DNA of 38,613 nt from Lentilactobacillus kefiri (GTDB lineage Bacteria > Bacillota > Bacilli > Lactobacillales > Lactobacillaceae): contig NZ_BJVK01000018.1 in NCBI RefSeq assembly GCF_007989105.1, forward strand, positions 1 through 38,613, written 5' to 3'. The position numbers and the translations under genes are program-made. The notes beneath the pieces are model-generated. The model did no database searches. It was given only the letters and a program-made list of their open reading frames with translations, and was not told the origin of the DNA. Shown one piece after another: positions 6,213 through 16,600 of this stretch. Positions within the stretch are counted from its first letter, which is position 1; each line of letters opens with the position of its first letter.

Positions 6213-7013
6213 TTAAAATTTGTACAAATACGTATCGAGACCGTCAAACCATAATGCAGGCCGATGATCATTGGTCGTATATATCACTGCATAGTCGCTT
6301 ACATCATCATATTGCACATAGGTTTTACTGCGAAGTCCAAAAACCCAATATTTTTTATTATGGTATGTCCGCGTGTAGCATCGCAAGCTGGACTTTTGAG
6401 AATCTTTGGTATCCGGTGCCTGACCAAGAAAGACAAATCCAAAATATACGCCGGGATGAATTTGTTCCTTGGCTTCACAACTATATTTACCAAATTGGAA
6501 AACGATATGCGAATATTCTTTTTCCTTATTTTTGGGAACTGTCCACGAACCATGAAATTTTGTAGGAATATTTTGCCAGGCGTCTTTTGGTAATTGATTA
6601 GGTAAGTAGTGATATGCATAAACCGGCTTCCCGGTTGAAAAGGCTCTACCTGCAAAACGTCCTTTAATAGCTGGCTGACCATTATGATGTCCCGATTTTA
6701 AATAAATCGGCCGATAACCTTTTATCTTAAATCGCCAATACCCATATTTATTAGGCTTGATTACCTTTACCCGGTTACTTTTGAGTGAGGCGGCCAATCC
6801 AGACCTTTGATTCATTTGCGAAATAACTGTTTTTGTCACCTTAACCCTTGTGTACCAACCATGACGATTACTGTAATACCACGTTCCCCGCAATGCTGCT
6901 GGCGTCGTTGAAACTGTCTTTGCGTTAGCCTGTACTTTTGTAGTTTGAACATTGGCAAAGATTCCAAGAAGTCCCAACCCAACTAATGCTTTAATTATCC
7001 ATTTTCTATGCAT
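6213..7013 (-). CDS. Secreted protein with two GTWY/GSW beta-type repeats, function unknown
   Basis: 266 aa. A clear signal peptide at residues 1-31 (basic MHRKW, hydrophobic ALVGLGLLGIF, cleavage after VQANA). The mature part is strand-rich and aromatic, with two segments that look like repeats of one fold: RGTWYYSNRHGWYTRVKVT near 44 and HGSWTVPKNKEKEYSHIVF near 150. It is probably cell-surface or released. No sortase motif, LysM or SLAP-type repeat. The SD is very G-rich (AGGGGGGAGG, 7 nt from the ATG) and complementary to C-runs of the small RNAs. I recognise no family. Confidence 0.8.
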   Translation of the reverse strand: MHRKWIIKALVGLGLLGIFANVQTTKVQANAKTVSTTPAALRGTWYYSNRHGWYTRVKVTKTVISQMNQRSGLAASLKSNRVKVIKPNKYGYWRFKIKGYRPIYLKSGHHNGQPAIKGRFAGRAFSTGKPVYAYHYLPNQLPKDAWQNIPTKFHGSWTVPKNKEKEYSHIVFQFGKYSCEAKEQIHPGVYFGFVFLGQAPDTKDSQKSSLRCYTRTYHNKKYWVFGLRSKTYVQYDDVSDYAVIYTTNDHRPALWFDGLDTYLYKF

Positions 7014-7150
7014 TATTGTTCCTCCCCCCTAATAATTTTATTCTAATCCAACATTGAGGATGGAAACAGGGATTTTCTATAAAATGAAATTTTGAAATCA
7101 ATTTAGTCCCAAATCAATCTGTAACTTCTTTCATCCTCCAAATCATAATA

Positions 7151-7193
7151 AAGCGCCCCTCCTGAACCGGAAAACCGGCTAGGAGAGGCGCTT
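7151..7193 (-). terminator. Terminator hairpin after purB
   Basis: Strong stem AAGCGCCTCTCCT / AGGAGGGGCGCTT on the minus strand with an inner CCGG-type hairpin. The T-tract is weak (CTTTATT). It lies 25 bp past the purB stop codon. Confidence 0.65.
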
Positions 7194-7217
7194 AATTTGT
7201 TTTTTAATTATTTCTAA

Positions 7218-8513
7218 CTAATCCAATCCAACTCTGGCAAAGATTTCACCAACATGACGAATATGGTAATGGTAATCAAATGCGTCGTTGATTTCATCTT
7301 CACTCAAAGCGTCGGTAATCTTCTTGTCGCCTTCAACCAAGTCACGGAATTGAATTCCCTTGTCCCATGATTGTTTGGTTAATGGTTGAACGAGGTCATA
7401 AGCCTGTTCACGAGTCATTCCTGAATCGATCAATTTAAGCATTACCCGTTGACTGTAAATCAAGCCATAGGTAAGACCCATGTTGCTCTTCATGCGTTCT
7501 GGGAAGACCGTCAAACGATCAAGAATACGAGTGAAGCGGTGAAGCATGTAGTCCAATAAGATCAAAGTATCTGGGATGATGATTCGTTCTGCGGATGAAT
7601 GAGAAATATCACGTTCATGCCACAAAGCGACGTCTTCATACGCAGTGACCATGTGACCACGGACAACTCGAGCCAAACCACAGATGTTCTCGGAACCAAT
7701 TGGATTCTTCTTATGTGGCATTGCAGATGAACCCTTTTGACCAGCATCAAAGTGTTCTTCAACTTCATGAATTTCAGAACGTTGAAGGCCACGGATTTCG
7801 GTCGCAAACTCTTCCAAACTAGTGGCAATTAATGCCAGAGTTGAAATGTAGTCGGCATGCAAATCACGTGGAAGAATCTGGCTGGTAATTTCTTGTGCCC
7901 GCAGGCCAAGTGAATCACAGACATATTGTTCAACAAATGGTGGCACGTTGGCAAATGTCCCAACGGCACCAGAAATCTGACCAGCTTCCAATTCTTTGGA
8001 AGCAGTTGCGAATCGACGCTTGTTACGATTCATTTCGGAGTACCAACGGGCAAGCTTTAAACCAAATGTAGTTGGTTCTGCTTGAACACCGTGAGTCCGG
8101 CCGATCATAACCGTGTCTTTGTATTTTTTAGCTTGCTTTGCGATAACATCAATAAAAGTATCAATATCTTTACGAATAATTTCATTGGCCTGCTTGATTC
8201 GAACACCCCAAGCGGTATCAACAACATCCGTACTGGTTACACCGTAGTGGACCCATTTCTTTTCTGGACCCAGTGATTTTGATACGTCACGGGTAAACGC
8301 AACGATATCATGATGGGTAACAGCCTCAATTTCGGCAATTCCATCAACATCAAACTTGGCGTTCTTCTTAATCTTTTCAACGTCCTCTGCTGGGATTTTT
8401 CCAAGCTTGGACCAAGCTTCATCAATGGCAATTTCAACTTTAAGCCATGAAGCATATTGGTTTTGGAGTGACCAAATGTTACTCATTTCCGGTAAAGAAT
8501 ATCTATCTATCAT
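7218..8513 (-). CDS. purB: Adenylosuccinate lyase
   Basis: 431 aa, the usual bacterial PurB length. It catalyses two steps: SAICAR to AICAR in de novo purine synthesis and adenylosuccinate to AMP plus fumarate. The fumarase/aspartase-superfamily signature [11 protein letters not shown] is present around residues 262-272, with THHD near 66-69 and [14 protein letters not shown] near 138-151. ATG at 8513 with SD GAAAGG 7-8 nt upstream. It is divergent from purA, the other enzyme of the IMP-to-AMP branch, and the 228-bp space between them carries both promoters and a dyad that could be a shared PurR-type operator. Confidence 0.97.
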   Translation of the reverse strand: MIDRYSLPEMSNIWSLQNQYASWLKVEIAIDEAWSKLGKIPAEDVEKIKKNAKFDVDGIAEIEAVTHHDIVAFTRDVSKSLGPEKKWVHYGVTSTDVVDTAWGVRIKQANEIIRKDIDTFIDVIAKQAKKYKDTVMIGRTHGVQAEPTTFGLKLARWYSEMNRNKRRFATASKELEAGQISGAVGTFANVPPFVEQYVCDSLGLRAQEITSQILPRDLHADYISTLALIATSLEEFATEIRGLQRSEIHEVEEHFDAGQKGSSAMPHKKNPIGSENICGLARVVRGHMVTAYEDVALWHERDISHSSAERIIIPDTLILLDYMLHRFTRILDRLTVFPERMKSNMGLTYGLIYSQRVMLKLIDSGMTREQAYDLVQPLTKQSWDKGIQFRDLVEGDKKITDALSEDEINDAFDYHYHIRHVGEIFARVGLD

Positions 8514-8546
8514 AACGAGTCCTTTCTACTAAATAATGACAAGATA

Positions 8547-8575
8547 ATAATACCATATTGTTCATGTTTTGACCA
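8547..8575 (-). promoter_or_regulatory. Predicted purB promoter
   Basis: Minus strand: -35 TGGTCA (8570-8575), 17-bp spacer, -10 TATTAT (8547-8552). The start codon is 33 bp downstream. Confidence 0.6.
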
Positions 8576-8600
8576 TATTATGAGAAGAATAATTACCTTT

Positions 8601-8630
8601 CGTTCGTATTCGTATTTAAAGTCGAATATT
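8601..8630. promoter_or_regulatory. Dyad between purB and purA, possible PurR operator
   Basis: TATTCG and CGAATA form a perfect 6-bp inverted repeat with a 10-bp spacer (8607-8628), next to a further GTTCG at 8602-8606. CGAA(C/T) cores facing each other resemble the paired PurBoxes (core CGAAC) of Bacillus and Lactococcus PurR, but the flanks are not a full consensus match. Confidence 0.35.
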
Positions 8631-8665
8631 AAACGTTTTACTTCTGAAAATTATTAACCTTTTGG

Positions 8666-8694
8666 TTGATTAATAGATTGCAACTTGTTATCAT
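8666..8694 (+). promoter_or_regulatory. Predicted purA promoter
   Basis: -35 TTGATT (8666-8671), 17-bp spacer, -10 TATCAT (8689-8694), about 47 bp before the purA ATG. Confidence 0.6.
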
Positions 8695-8741
8695 TAAAAA
8701 TGCTGGGTAGATTCCTGGCAATAAAATTTAGAGGTGTTCAT

Positions 8742-10022
8742 ATGTCATCTATTGTGATTGTTGGAAGTCAATGGGGCGACGAAGGGAAAGGTAAAATCAC
8801 CGATTTATTCGGTCAAAGCGCCGATATTATCGCCCGCTATCAAGGCGGAGATAATGCCGGTCACACCATTGTGTTTAATGGCAACAGCTACCATCTGCAA
8901 CTTATCCCATCAGGAATTTTTGATCAGGAAAAGTACAGTGTTATTGGTAACGGAGTTGTCGTTAACCCCAAATCCTTGATCAACGAAATGGACAATTTGA
9001 AAAAGGATGGGATTAGTACAGATAACTTGAGAATTTCAAACCGTGCTCAAGTCATCATGCCTTACCACATTCTCTTCGATGGTCTGCAGGAACAAAAGAA
9101 AGATTCCAAGATTGGTACAACTAATAAGGGAATCGGACCTGCATACATGGATAAAGTCGAGAGAATTGGAATTCGAATTGCTGATTTACTTGATAAGGAT
9201 ACATTTGAAGAAAAACTTCGAAACAATCTCGCAGTCAAGAATGAGCTACTCACCAAAATCTACGATCATGAACCACTGGAATTCGAACCAATCTTCAATG
9301 AATACAACGAATACGCCGATCGAATCCGTCCTTACGTTGTCGATGCTTCCTATATTATTAACAACGCACTGGATGATCACAAGAACGTCTTATTCGAAGG
9401 TGCTCAAGGTGTGATGCTGGATGTCGACCATGGAACTTATCCATTCGTTACCTCATCCAATCCAAGTGCCGGCGGTGCCGCTGTCGGTACAGGTGTTGGT
9501 CCTAACCGCATTGATCACGTGATCGGTGTCTGCAAGGCCTACACTTCACGAGTTGGTGAAGGTCCCTTCCCTACTGAATTGAAAGACGCCACTGGTGATC
9601 ACATCCGTGAAGTCGGTCATGAATATGGGGTTGTTACCAAGCGTCCTCGCCGAATCGGTTGGTTCGACAGTGTTGTTCTTCGCCACTCAGCCCGTGTCAG
9701 TGGTTACACCCACTTGGCATTGAACTGTCTGGATATTTTAACCGGTATTAAAACTTTAAAAATTTGTGTTGCTTATGAATTAAATGGTAAAAAGATCGAC
9801 CATTACCCTGCAACTTTGAAAGAACTCAATCAATGCAAGCCCGTTTATGACGAGCTGCCAGGCTGGGATGAAGACATCACCAAGTGCAAGACATTTGATG
9901 AATTGCCAGCCAACGCTCAGAACTATTTGAACCATGTCCAAAAAGCAGTCGGTGTTCCTTACGCAACTTTCTCAGTCGGTCCTGACAGAAAACAGACTAA
10001 CGTCGTTGAAAAAGTGTGGTAA
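8742..10022 (+). CDS. purA: Adenylosuccinate synthetase
   Basis: 426 aa. GTP-dependent ligation of aspartate to IMP, the committed step to AMP. The N-terminal P-loop [14 protein letters not shown] at residues 8-21 and the block GDNAGHTIV are diagnostic; RPRRIGWFD near 300 and the C-terminal VGPDRKQT are also typical. The open frame extends 19 codons upstream, but I start at the ATG at 8742 because SD AGAGGTG precedes it and the predicted -10 lies inside the extension. Divergent from purB; guaC follows 181 bp downstream after a long hairpin. Confidence 0.97.
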   Translation: MSSIVIVGSQWGDEGKGKITDLFGQSADIIARYQGGDNAGHTIVFNGNSYHLQLIPSGIFDQEKYSVIGNGVVVNPKSLINEMDNLKKDGISTDNLRISNRAQVIMPYHILFDGLQEQKKDSKIGTTNKGIGPAYMDKVERIGIRIADLLDKDTFEEKLRNNLAVKNELLTKIYDHEPLEFEPIFNEYNEYADRIRPYVVDASYIINNALDDHKNVLFEGAQGVMLDVDHGTYPFVTSSNPSAGGAAVGTGVGPNRIDHVIGVCKAYTSRVGEGPFPTELKDATGDHIREVGHEYGVVTKRPRRIGWFDSVVLRHSARVSGYTHLALNCLDILTGIKTLKICVAYELNGKKIDHYPATLKELNQCKPVYDELPGWDEDITKCKTFDELPANAQNYLNHVQKAVGVPYATFSVGPDRKQTNVVEKVW

Positions 10023-10037
10023 AACCTAGTGAGCGAA

Positions 10038-10135
10038 GCAAAGCGATTAGAAGTCGTGGCATAAGTCTCCTTTAACAGAAATTCCTGCATTTGGAATTTG
10101 TGTTAAAGGTGCTTATGCGCAGACTTCTGCTTTGC
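10038..10135. repeat. Long imperfect palindrome between purA and guaC
   Basis: Nested arms in order: GCAAAGC/GCTTTGC, AGAAGTC/GACTTCT, GCATAAG/CTTATGC, CCTTTAACA/TGTTAAAGG, AAATTCC/GGAATTT. Nearly the whole 98 bp pairs with itself. There is no T-run, so it is not a standard terminator. The ends differ from the CGACG palindrome family. It could uncouple guaC from purA transcription or stabilise purA mRNA. Confidence 0.7.
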
Positions 10136-10203
10136 GGAGCTGTCCTAATGTCGTGAACGGAGTCAGGCAGTTAAAAACTGTCCCAAAACCTCGGAGGTAA
10201 ATC

Positions 10204-11175
10204 ATGGAAGTATTTGATTACGATGACATTCAACTCATCCCTAACAAGAACATTATCAAAAGCCGGAGAGATGCTGATACTTCAGTAAAATTCGGACCTA
10301 TGACATTTAAGATTCCTGTCGTTCCTGCCAACATGGAAACAGTGATTAATGATGATTTAGCGGTTTGGCTTGCCCAAAACGGTTACTTCTACATCATGCA
10401 CCGGTTCCAACCAGAGAAACGTGAATCCTTCGTCAAGATTATGCACTCAAAGAAGCTCTATGCTTCAATCAGTGTGGGTATCAAGCCTGAAGAATATGAA
10501 TTTATCGACCAATTAGTTGCCGACAATCAAAAGCCTGAATACATCACTATTGATGTTGCGCACGGCCATTCAGATTACGTTATTCAGATGATCCACTACA
10601 TCAAGGAACAGTTACCAGAAAGTTTCCTGATCGCTGGAAACCTGGGTACTCCGGAAGCCGTTCGTGAAATTGAAAACGCTGGAGCCGACGCTACCAAAAT
10701 TGGTATCGGACCTGGTAAGGCATGTATTACCAAGCTCAAGACCGGCTTTGGTACCGGCGGCTGGCAGTTAGCCGCATTACGTTTGTGCTCAAAGGCTGCA
10801 AGAAAGCCAATGATCGCTGACGGTGGAATTCGTTTTAACGGCGACATTGCCAAATCCATTCGTTTCGGTGCTTCAATGGTCATGATCGGTTCATTACTTG
10901 CCGGCCATGAGGAAACACCAGGTAACCTGATCAGTATTGATGGCAAGAAATACAAGCAATACTGGGGTTCAGCTTCAGAACGTCAAAAGGGTGCCTACCG
11001 CAACGTTGAAGGCCGTCAAATGTTGGTCCCATATCGTGGCCACATTGCCGACACTTTAACCGAAATGCAGCAAGACCTTCAGTCATCAATTTCATACGCT
11101 GGTGGCCGTAAGTTAATGGATATTACCAAAGTTGATTATGTCATTCTTAAAAACTCAATTATGGATGGTGACTAG
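10204..11175 (+). CDS. guaC: GMP reductase
   Basis: 323 aa. NADPH-dependent deamination of GMP to IMP, returning guanine nucleotides to the pool that PurA uses. It is an IMPDH/GMPR-family TIM barrel without CBS domains. The phosphate/catalytic loop [20 protein letters not shown] carries the nucleophile Cys174; the Thr following CI and the length of about 320-330 aa fit the GuaC2 type found in Firmicutes. SD CGGAGG is 7 nt before the ATG. A good terminator follows. A 98-bp palindrome lies between it and purA; a separate promoter is not obvious. Confidence 0.95.
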   Translation: MEVFDYDDIQLIPNKNIIKSRRDADTSVKFGPMTFKIPVVPANMETVINDDLAVWLAQNGYFYIMHRFQPEKRESFVKIMHSKKLYASISVGIKPEEYEFIDQLVADNQKPEYITIDVAHGHSDYVIQMIHYIKEQLPESFLIAGNLGTPEAVREIENAGADATKIGIGPGKACITKLKTGFGTGGWQLAALRLCSKAARKPMIADGGIRFNGDIAKSIRFGASMVMIGSLLAGHEETPGNLISIDGKKYKQYWGSASERQKGAYRNVEGRQMLVPYRGHIADTLTEMQQDLQSSISYAGGRKLMDITKVDYVILKNSIMDGD

Positions 11176-11198
11176 TTAAGCTACTGACCATTTCATTT

Positions 11199-11242
11199 AA
11201 GCAGTCAAGTCGAAATGCAAATTTTGATTTGACTGCTTTTTT
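11199..11242 (+). terminator. Terminator of guaC
   Basis: Stem AAGCAGTCAA/TTGACTGCTT with an A/T-rich apical part and six T at the end. Confidence 0.85.
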
Positions 11243-11283
11243 GTATGTTTTGAGCCAACTTTACACATCAAAAGGAAATAATT

Positions 11284-11313
11284 CTTGCCATTTATATGCC
11301 AATACGTCTAAAC
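11284..11313 (+). promoter_or_regulatory. Predicted promoter of the 106-aa gene
   Basis: -35 TTGCCA (11284-11289), 18-bp spacer, -10 TAAACT (11308-11313). Confidence 0.5.
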
Positions 11314-11352
11314 TAATATCTAAACGATTCATTCTGAAGGGACATGAAGGTA

Positions 11353-11673
11353 ATGAATAATTTATTCGATGTATTAAAAATGGTAAGATTCAACCATTTT
11401 GGCTTTGACCCAGCTCAAGTCGTCATCACTGATGTCGCCGGGAAGCCCAATTCAATTTTGACCGATCTTTATCGAGACGTTGTCAGCAAAATCAACCTCT
11501 TTATCAATTTGGATGAAGCCGACAACCCACAAGAGGTTATCTCATCACTAAAATTACATACACCTCTACCACTGGACGTATTGGATGAATACGGTAAGAT
11601 TCTTGATGAGCCTTTATTGGGCATTAACTTCGCCCCACAAAAGGGTCAAATGGAGCTGTTGGTACGTGGGTAA
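11353..11673 (+). CDS. Protein of unknown function (106 aa)
   Basis: Not recognised. Two ATGs compete: 11344 has its purine-rich stretch only 2 nt away, while 11353 (MNNLFDVLKM) has AAGGG 11 nt upstream, so I prefer 11353. The product is soluble with no signal peptide; FGFDPAQVVITD and LPLDVLDEYGKIL suggest an alpha/beta mix. Own promoter and terminator, so monocistronic. Confidence 0.7.
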   Translation: MNNLFDVLKMVRFNHFGFDPAQVVITDVAGKPNSILTDLYRDVVSKINLFINLDEADNPQEVISSLKLHTPLPLDVLDEYGKILDEPLLGINFAPQKGQMELLVRG

Positions 11674-11682
11674 ATTTGCATC

Positions 11683-11704
11683 AAAATGCCTATGAGCGCA
11701 TTTT
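11683..11704. other. Short inverted repeat after the 106-aa gene
   Basis: AAAATGC and GCATTTT separated by 8 nt, 10 bp past the stop codon. A similar AAAATGC/GCATTTT pair is the base of the hairpin at 17734-17779. It is possibly a first, weak terminator. Confidence 0.45.
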
Positions 11705-11728
11705 AATGAGCCTCAACGATATCTGTTA

Positions 11729-11770
11729 TTAGTAATAGACTTGGTCTATCAACTAATGACGGATTTTTTT
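11729..11770 (+). terminator. Terminator of the 106-aa gene
   Basis: TTAGT-ATAGAC / GTCTAT-ACTAA stem with a 3-nt loop; seven T follow after a 7-nt spacer. Confidence 0.6.
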
Positions 11771-11856
11771 ATTATCCTTGGACATATATCACACAATCGC
11801 TTTAAATTGCACTAGTCACCAACGTTAGTTCAGTTGAACCATATGACACAGAACAC

Positions 11857-11904
11857 AAAAAGACGATTCAAGCAGCCTCACATGGCTGTTTGAATCGTCT
11901 TTTA
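11857..11904 (-). terminator. Strong terminator of the CnaB adhesin gene
   Basis: AAAAGACGATTCAA..CAGCC pairs with GGCTG..TTGAATCGTCTTTT. The T-run follows the stem on both strands, so it can stop transcription from either side. It lies 37 bp past the adhesin stop codon. Confidence 0.85.
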
Positions 11905-11940
11905 GTAATAATGATCAATGAACTAATTGTTCATTTTAGT

Positions 11941-14523
11941 TTACTTTTTAATTAATCCAATATACTTCCAAGCAATCAGTAAACCAATCAACAAGATTCC
12001 AACTACCGTTAAGGCAATTTCTTGCTTAGCTTTAGCACCAGTTTGTGGCAATTTTCCTTTAGCAGGAGTAACCGTTTGAGGGGTGCTTGCTTGAGGATTG
12101 CTTGCGTGGGTGGTGTTGGCTTGTTGAGTTGTTTTTCCTGACTGGGTAGGAGTCTTCGTAATCTCGCCGCCTTCAGAAGTTGAATGAGTACCAGGTGTTA
12201 TTTTATCAGGTTGTCCTGGAACTTTTGGCGTCTTAGGTGTTACAGGCGTTACTGGTGTATCTGGCGTGTGCGTATTCTTCAAGGTAACCACACCGTCTTT
12301 AACTGACTGCTGGCCAGTCGTAGAGGATGTATACCCATCCGGAATTTTAGTCTCGGCAACAGTGTAGATAATCGGATTACCATCGGCATCAGTTTCTGGT
12401 AAATTGTCAAAGGTTGCCGTGTAATCATTGCTTGAATCAAGTGTTACAACTTGATCCGTTGCCTTGCCATTTGCATACAGGGTTGCTGTAATACTTGGTG
12501 CAACAGTTCCATCTGGAACTCCTGACCATTCCTTGACGACTTTGATTGATGTTTTCTTTGGTACAAACACGTTAACCAAAGTTACAGCCCCATCTTTAAC
12601 GACTTGTTGGCCAGTGGTGGTTGAAGTGTAGCCGTTTACGGCAGTTTCGACAACCGTGTAGGTAATCTTATTACCCTGATCGTCAGTTTCGGGTAAGTTC
12701 TCAAATCGGCCTAAATAACCGTTCGAACTATCCAGTGTGATTGTCTTATCAGTCGGCTTACCATTTGCATACAGGGTAACTGTAATTGATGGCGTGTTCG
12801 TTCCTTTTGGAACCCCCTGCCAAATCTTATTCACAGTTACTGATGTCTTGTTTGGAACATAGTCATTAACAAGGGTAACAACACCGTTCTTTACCGGCTG
12901 CAAACCAGAAGTACTTGTGGTATATCCTGCTGGAACAGATTTCTCAGCGACAGTGTAAACAATTGTCTTTCCATTTTCATCAGTTACTGGTAACCCTGTG
13001 AAATCAGCAGTCCAATTATTTGCGGCATTCAAAGTAACGGTCTTGGTGGTTGCTTTACCATTGGCATACAAGACTGCCTCGATGCTCCGATCTCTGGTAT
13101 CTGAAGTTGGAACACCCTTCCAGATCTTTTTAACAGTGATTTTAGTCTGTTTTGGAATATAGTGGTTAGTCAATGTTACTTTGCCATCAACAACTTTGAT
13201 TTGCCCACTATTATCAGATTTGTAACCACTCACTTGTGATTCAACAACGGTATATTTAATTGTTTGGCCCTTGGAATCGGTCTCAGGTAAGTTTTTAAAT
13301 TCACCTGAGTAACCATTCTGACTATCCAAGGTAAGTTTGTCATTGGTTGACTTGCCGTTGGCATATAAGGTAACAGTTACTGAAGGTGTCTTGACACCAT
13401 CTGGAACTCCTGCCCAATTCTTGTTGACTTTAATGGAAGTCTTATGGGCAACATATTCATTGACCAATTTTACAAGGCCATCTTTATTAGCCTTTTGTTG
13501 GCCAGAAGTGGTTGTTGTATATCCATCTGGCAGAGACTTTTCTGCAACAGTGTACTTGATCTGCTTACCTTGACTGTCTGTTAGAGGCAAATCGGTAAAA
13601 TCAGCCGACCACTTATTGGCATAATTCAAGGTAACGGTTTGTTTAGTTGCTTTACCATTAGCATACAAAACTGCTTGAATAGACAACTTCTTCCTATCTA
13701 CACCTTTAGGTATGCCTTTCCACGTTTTCTTAACGGTAATCTTGGTCTGCTTCGGAATGTATTGGTTAGTCAATTTCACCTTACCATTCACAACTTTTAC
13801 TTGACCATTCTTGGTGGTATCATTTGTGAGTTTATATCCATCAACTGTTGATTCAGAAACGGTATAGTCAATTGTTTTGCCGTTATCATCGGTTTCAGGA
13901 AAATTATCAAATCTAGTGGAATAACCATTCTGGCTATTCAAGGTTTTATCATCGATCTTCTTACCGTTTGCATATAAATTAACGGTGATTGATGGCGTTT
14001 TGACGTTGTCAGGAACTCCCTGCCAGTCCTTATTGACCGAAACGGAGGTCTTATGGGCAGTGTATTCATTAACTAAGTTTACAACGCCATTTTTATCAGG
14101 CGATTGTTTGTCTGTGGTAGATGTATACCCTGTTGGAATCGATTTTTCAGATACAGAATATTTAATTGTTCTTCCTTGATCATCAACTTGAGGTAAATTA
14201 GAGAACGCTCCAGCATAGCCATTTGCCTTAGTCAGTTCAATTGTTTTCCCAGTTGGTGTTGTGACTTCTTTACCATTTTCCGTAACTGTCTGATATAAGA
14301 CTGCGGTTATTGATGGCGTGGTGATCTTGTCAGGAACACCTTTCCAAGTTTTCACAACTTTAATTGTCTCTGGAACAAACTGGTTCGTAAATGTAACTGA
14401 ACCATTGGCCGGTGCCTGGTCACTGTCAGTAGATTTATATCCAGGAACCGTTGGTTCTTTAACTGTGTATTTAATTGTATTTCCAGAATCATCTTTTACT
14501 GGCAGATCTGTAAATTGAGCAGC
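11941..14523 (-). pseudogene. C-terminal part of LPXTG adhesin: CnaB repeats and sortase signal
   Basis: Continues in the same frame past a TAG at 14524-14526. It holds the rest of CnaB repeat 2 (AAQFTDLP onward) and seven further repeats, each about 95-100 aa with a Lys in VNKxW or VKKxW and a Glu in YTVxE, the residues that form the intramolecular isopeptide bond in this fold. Repeats alternate between two subtypes (opening KTSVxVNK and KQTKITVKK), which suggests pairwise duplication. After the repeats come a Pro/Thr-rich stretch (VTPVTPKTPKVPG), then LPQTG, a hydrophobic segment and the tail YIGLIKK: a complete sortase A signal. No further stop occurs in 860 codons. The first internal Met-led frame starts at 14355 but has no signal peptide, so on its own it would be cytoplasmic. 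Confidence 0.88.
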
Positions 14524-16023
14524 CTATCCGTTACTCGTATTAAGCTGACGAGTCTGACCCGTTGAAGTTGTGGTATCATTTACGGTTTTATACAAGGTTG
14601 CTGTAACTGGAGGCGTGTTGACTCCTTTAGGAACGTCCTTCCAGACCTTGTTAACCTTGATTGAAGTCTTTGCCGGAGCATAGGTATTAGTAATTGTCAC
14701 ATCGTCAGTTTTATCATCAAGCGATTGTGAACTTGTAGTGGCAGTGTAATTGGAGACTGGATCTTCTACAACAGAATACTCAATTTTCTTCTTATTTGAA
14801 TCCAGTGTCCAAAGATCCGTGAACGTTCCCTTCCAATCGGGTGCGGTCAATGTAAGTGATTTCCCAGTTGAAACCGGCTTTGAATCTCCATCATGTTTTG
14901 CGTATAATGTTACCTTTATACTGTCTGGCAGTTTAACATCATCGGGCTTACCCACCCATTTTTTCGTGACATTAATACTAAACTTTGTACCATAACCTTC
15001 TCCATGACCACCAATTGTAAATGTTCCTTGGGTAGTCTTGTTGATAACAACAGATTTACCATCACCACCAGTTCCATCATTTGGAATATTTCCAGTCAGG
15101 TCCATATTATTCTGAAGTGATATTCCAGACCCACTTTGCAGGTATCCCTGATCAGTGATCTTAGTGAGATATTTGATATTGATTGCTTTGTTTAACGTAC
15201 CATTCCACTGAATGGAAAACTTAGCGGGGTCACTAGCCGAATATAAAATTGTGTAATCCGAATCAGGGATAACGTTATTATCGTCATCTGTAATTTGGAT
15301 AATCGGTTTTGATGTTATAGGATCCAATACAATTTTTTGTTTGTCAGTGTTTAACAATGTGTCATTAATCAGCAAATTATTCATTTGAAATTTTCCATCA
15401 TTAACACGCGCATCCCACATAACATATTGATTTCGCTTATCACTGGTTTGTGGATAATTCACATTTTTGAAATCCCCGCTGAAAGACCAGCCATTCTTAC
15501 CAATGTATGGGTTAGACTTAGAATCATCTTTGGATCCATTAACTTCAAATGTCAGTGTTCCGCCACGACCGTTCACATGTTCACTATAATAACCATTGAA
15601 AGTAATTGTACCGGTCTTGGATCCGCTGTCAGGAGTGAATCTTCCAATAACAGTACCATTGTTATCAAATATATCGAACGGTTGTGCATCATGAAGTGTA
15701 ATTCCAGCAGGTAAAGTGACTTTTGCAGTATCGCCATTCTTTACAACAGTCCCATCCGGGATTGTGTATTTATATCTTAATTTGTAGTTAGTGTACTTCT
15801 GCCAATTGTCGGTTACCGACGAATCAGCTTTTATCCAATCGGTACTTCCGTCTTTTTGATAGTAGGCGTCATTGCCTCCTAAGCCTGTTACACTGGTGCT
15901 TATGTCAGCCGCCTTTACACTATGAGTCTGAGATCCAACACCAATAAATATTGAAACTATGAACAAGAAAATACCGAGCCATTTCCAAATACTTCTTGAA
16001 CTGAACTTAATTTTTTCGTTCAC
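14524..16023 (-). pseudogene. N-terminal part of LPXTG adhesin: signal peptide, adhesion domains, first CnaB repeats
   Basis: Starts at GTG 16023 (SD GGAGGGG, 8 nt). A long signal peptide of about 38 residues ends in THSVKAA. Residues 40 to about 345 are a beta-rich region with DTAKVTLPAGI and GTITFNGYY, the layout of collagen-binding-type N1/N2 adhesion domains. A first CnaB repeat (VTKKWVGKPDDV) and most of a second (VNKVWKDVPKGV) follow. Translation ends in repeat 2 at TAG, in SNG*AAQFTDLP. Sister repeats have NGY at this place, so TAT or TAC probably became TAG by one substitution. Unless the stop is read through, this piece lacks the wall anchor and would be secreted. Confidence 0.88.
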
Positions 16024-16104
16024 GATAAACACCCCTCCTGTAACAAAATGCATGTCGTATTGCTAATTGAATTTAGTTAACCAGCACTCTTTAATTACCA
16101 AACG

Positions 16105-16133
16105 ATTATATCATGGGCATAAAATATTCGCAA
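16105..16133 (-). promoter_or_regulatory. Promoter of the adhesin gene
   Basis: Minus strand: -35 TTGCGA (16128-16133), 17-bp spacer, consensus -10 TATAAT (16105-16110), preceded by TGA to give an extended -10. The leader is about 75 nt. Confidence 0.75.
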
Positions 16134-16510
16134 GCAATGCATTGATCATTATATTATTCAGGTGTTAAATAGTATAACCTTTTAAAAAAGTTATAACATA
16201 ACTGCGGGATAATGCCGATAAATCAACAATTTCAAACTATTGGTTTATTATAAAAGCAGATGCAGTACTTGCAGAATATATATTTCAGAAAAATGGTTTT
16301 TAAATGCTAATCAGATTTTTGTATTCATATAATGTTATCTTATGTTACCAGCATTCACCATTGTTAGTCAAAAAATTAATGATTTATTCAATATTATTGT
16401 TTTATAGGTCAAAAATAGGATATTTCCAGCCGAAGAACTAGTATTCTCGATCAAGTCCGACTAATTCTTCACCAAAAACATTTTGAGGTTCCTAATTTTT
16501 CCCACTGGTG
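16134..16510. other. AT-rich gap between adhesin promoter and TA terminator
   Basis: About 380 bp without an SD-led frame. Long A/T stretches and weak dyads such as TTATAACATAA near 16190. I see no RNA gene or named site. It may hold upstream control sequences for the adhesin. Confidence 0.5.
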
Positions 16511-16544
16511 AAAAAAGGGATCTAATCACTTTGTGATTAGATCC
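16511..16544 (-). terminator. Terminator of the toxin-antitoxin operon
   Basis: Perfect 12-bp stem GGATCTAATCAC/GTGATTAGATCC with a 3-nt loop, followed on the minus strand by CTTTTTT. Confidence 0.85.
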
Positions 16545-16600
16545 CCCGCCAACCCTTTGATTGACTTGTTTCCGTTCAAATTTAAACCGTGTACAGCATA

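Noticed and set aside
6209-6682. Plus-strand and alternative minus-strand frames over the secreted-protein gene
   Set aside because: They are shadows: the minus-strand gene at 6213-7013 has a signal peptide, SD and terminators, and the others have none.
14355-14357. Internal ATG as a real start of a separate 804-aa surface protein
   Set aside because: No SD and no signal peptide, and the reading frame runs unbroken back to the TAG; it is the tail of the interrupted adhesin.
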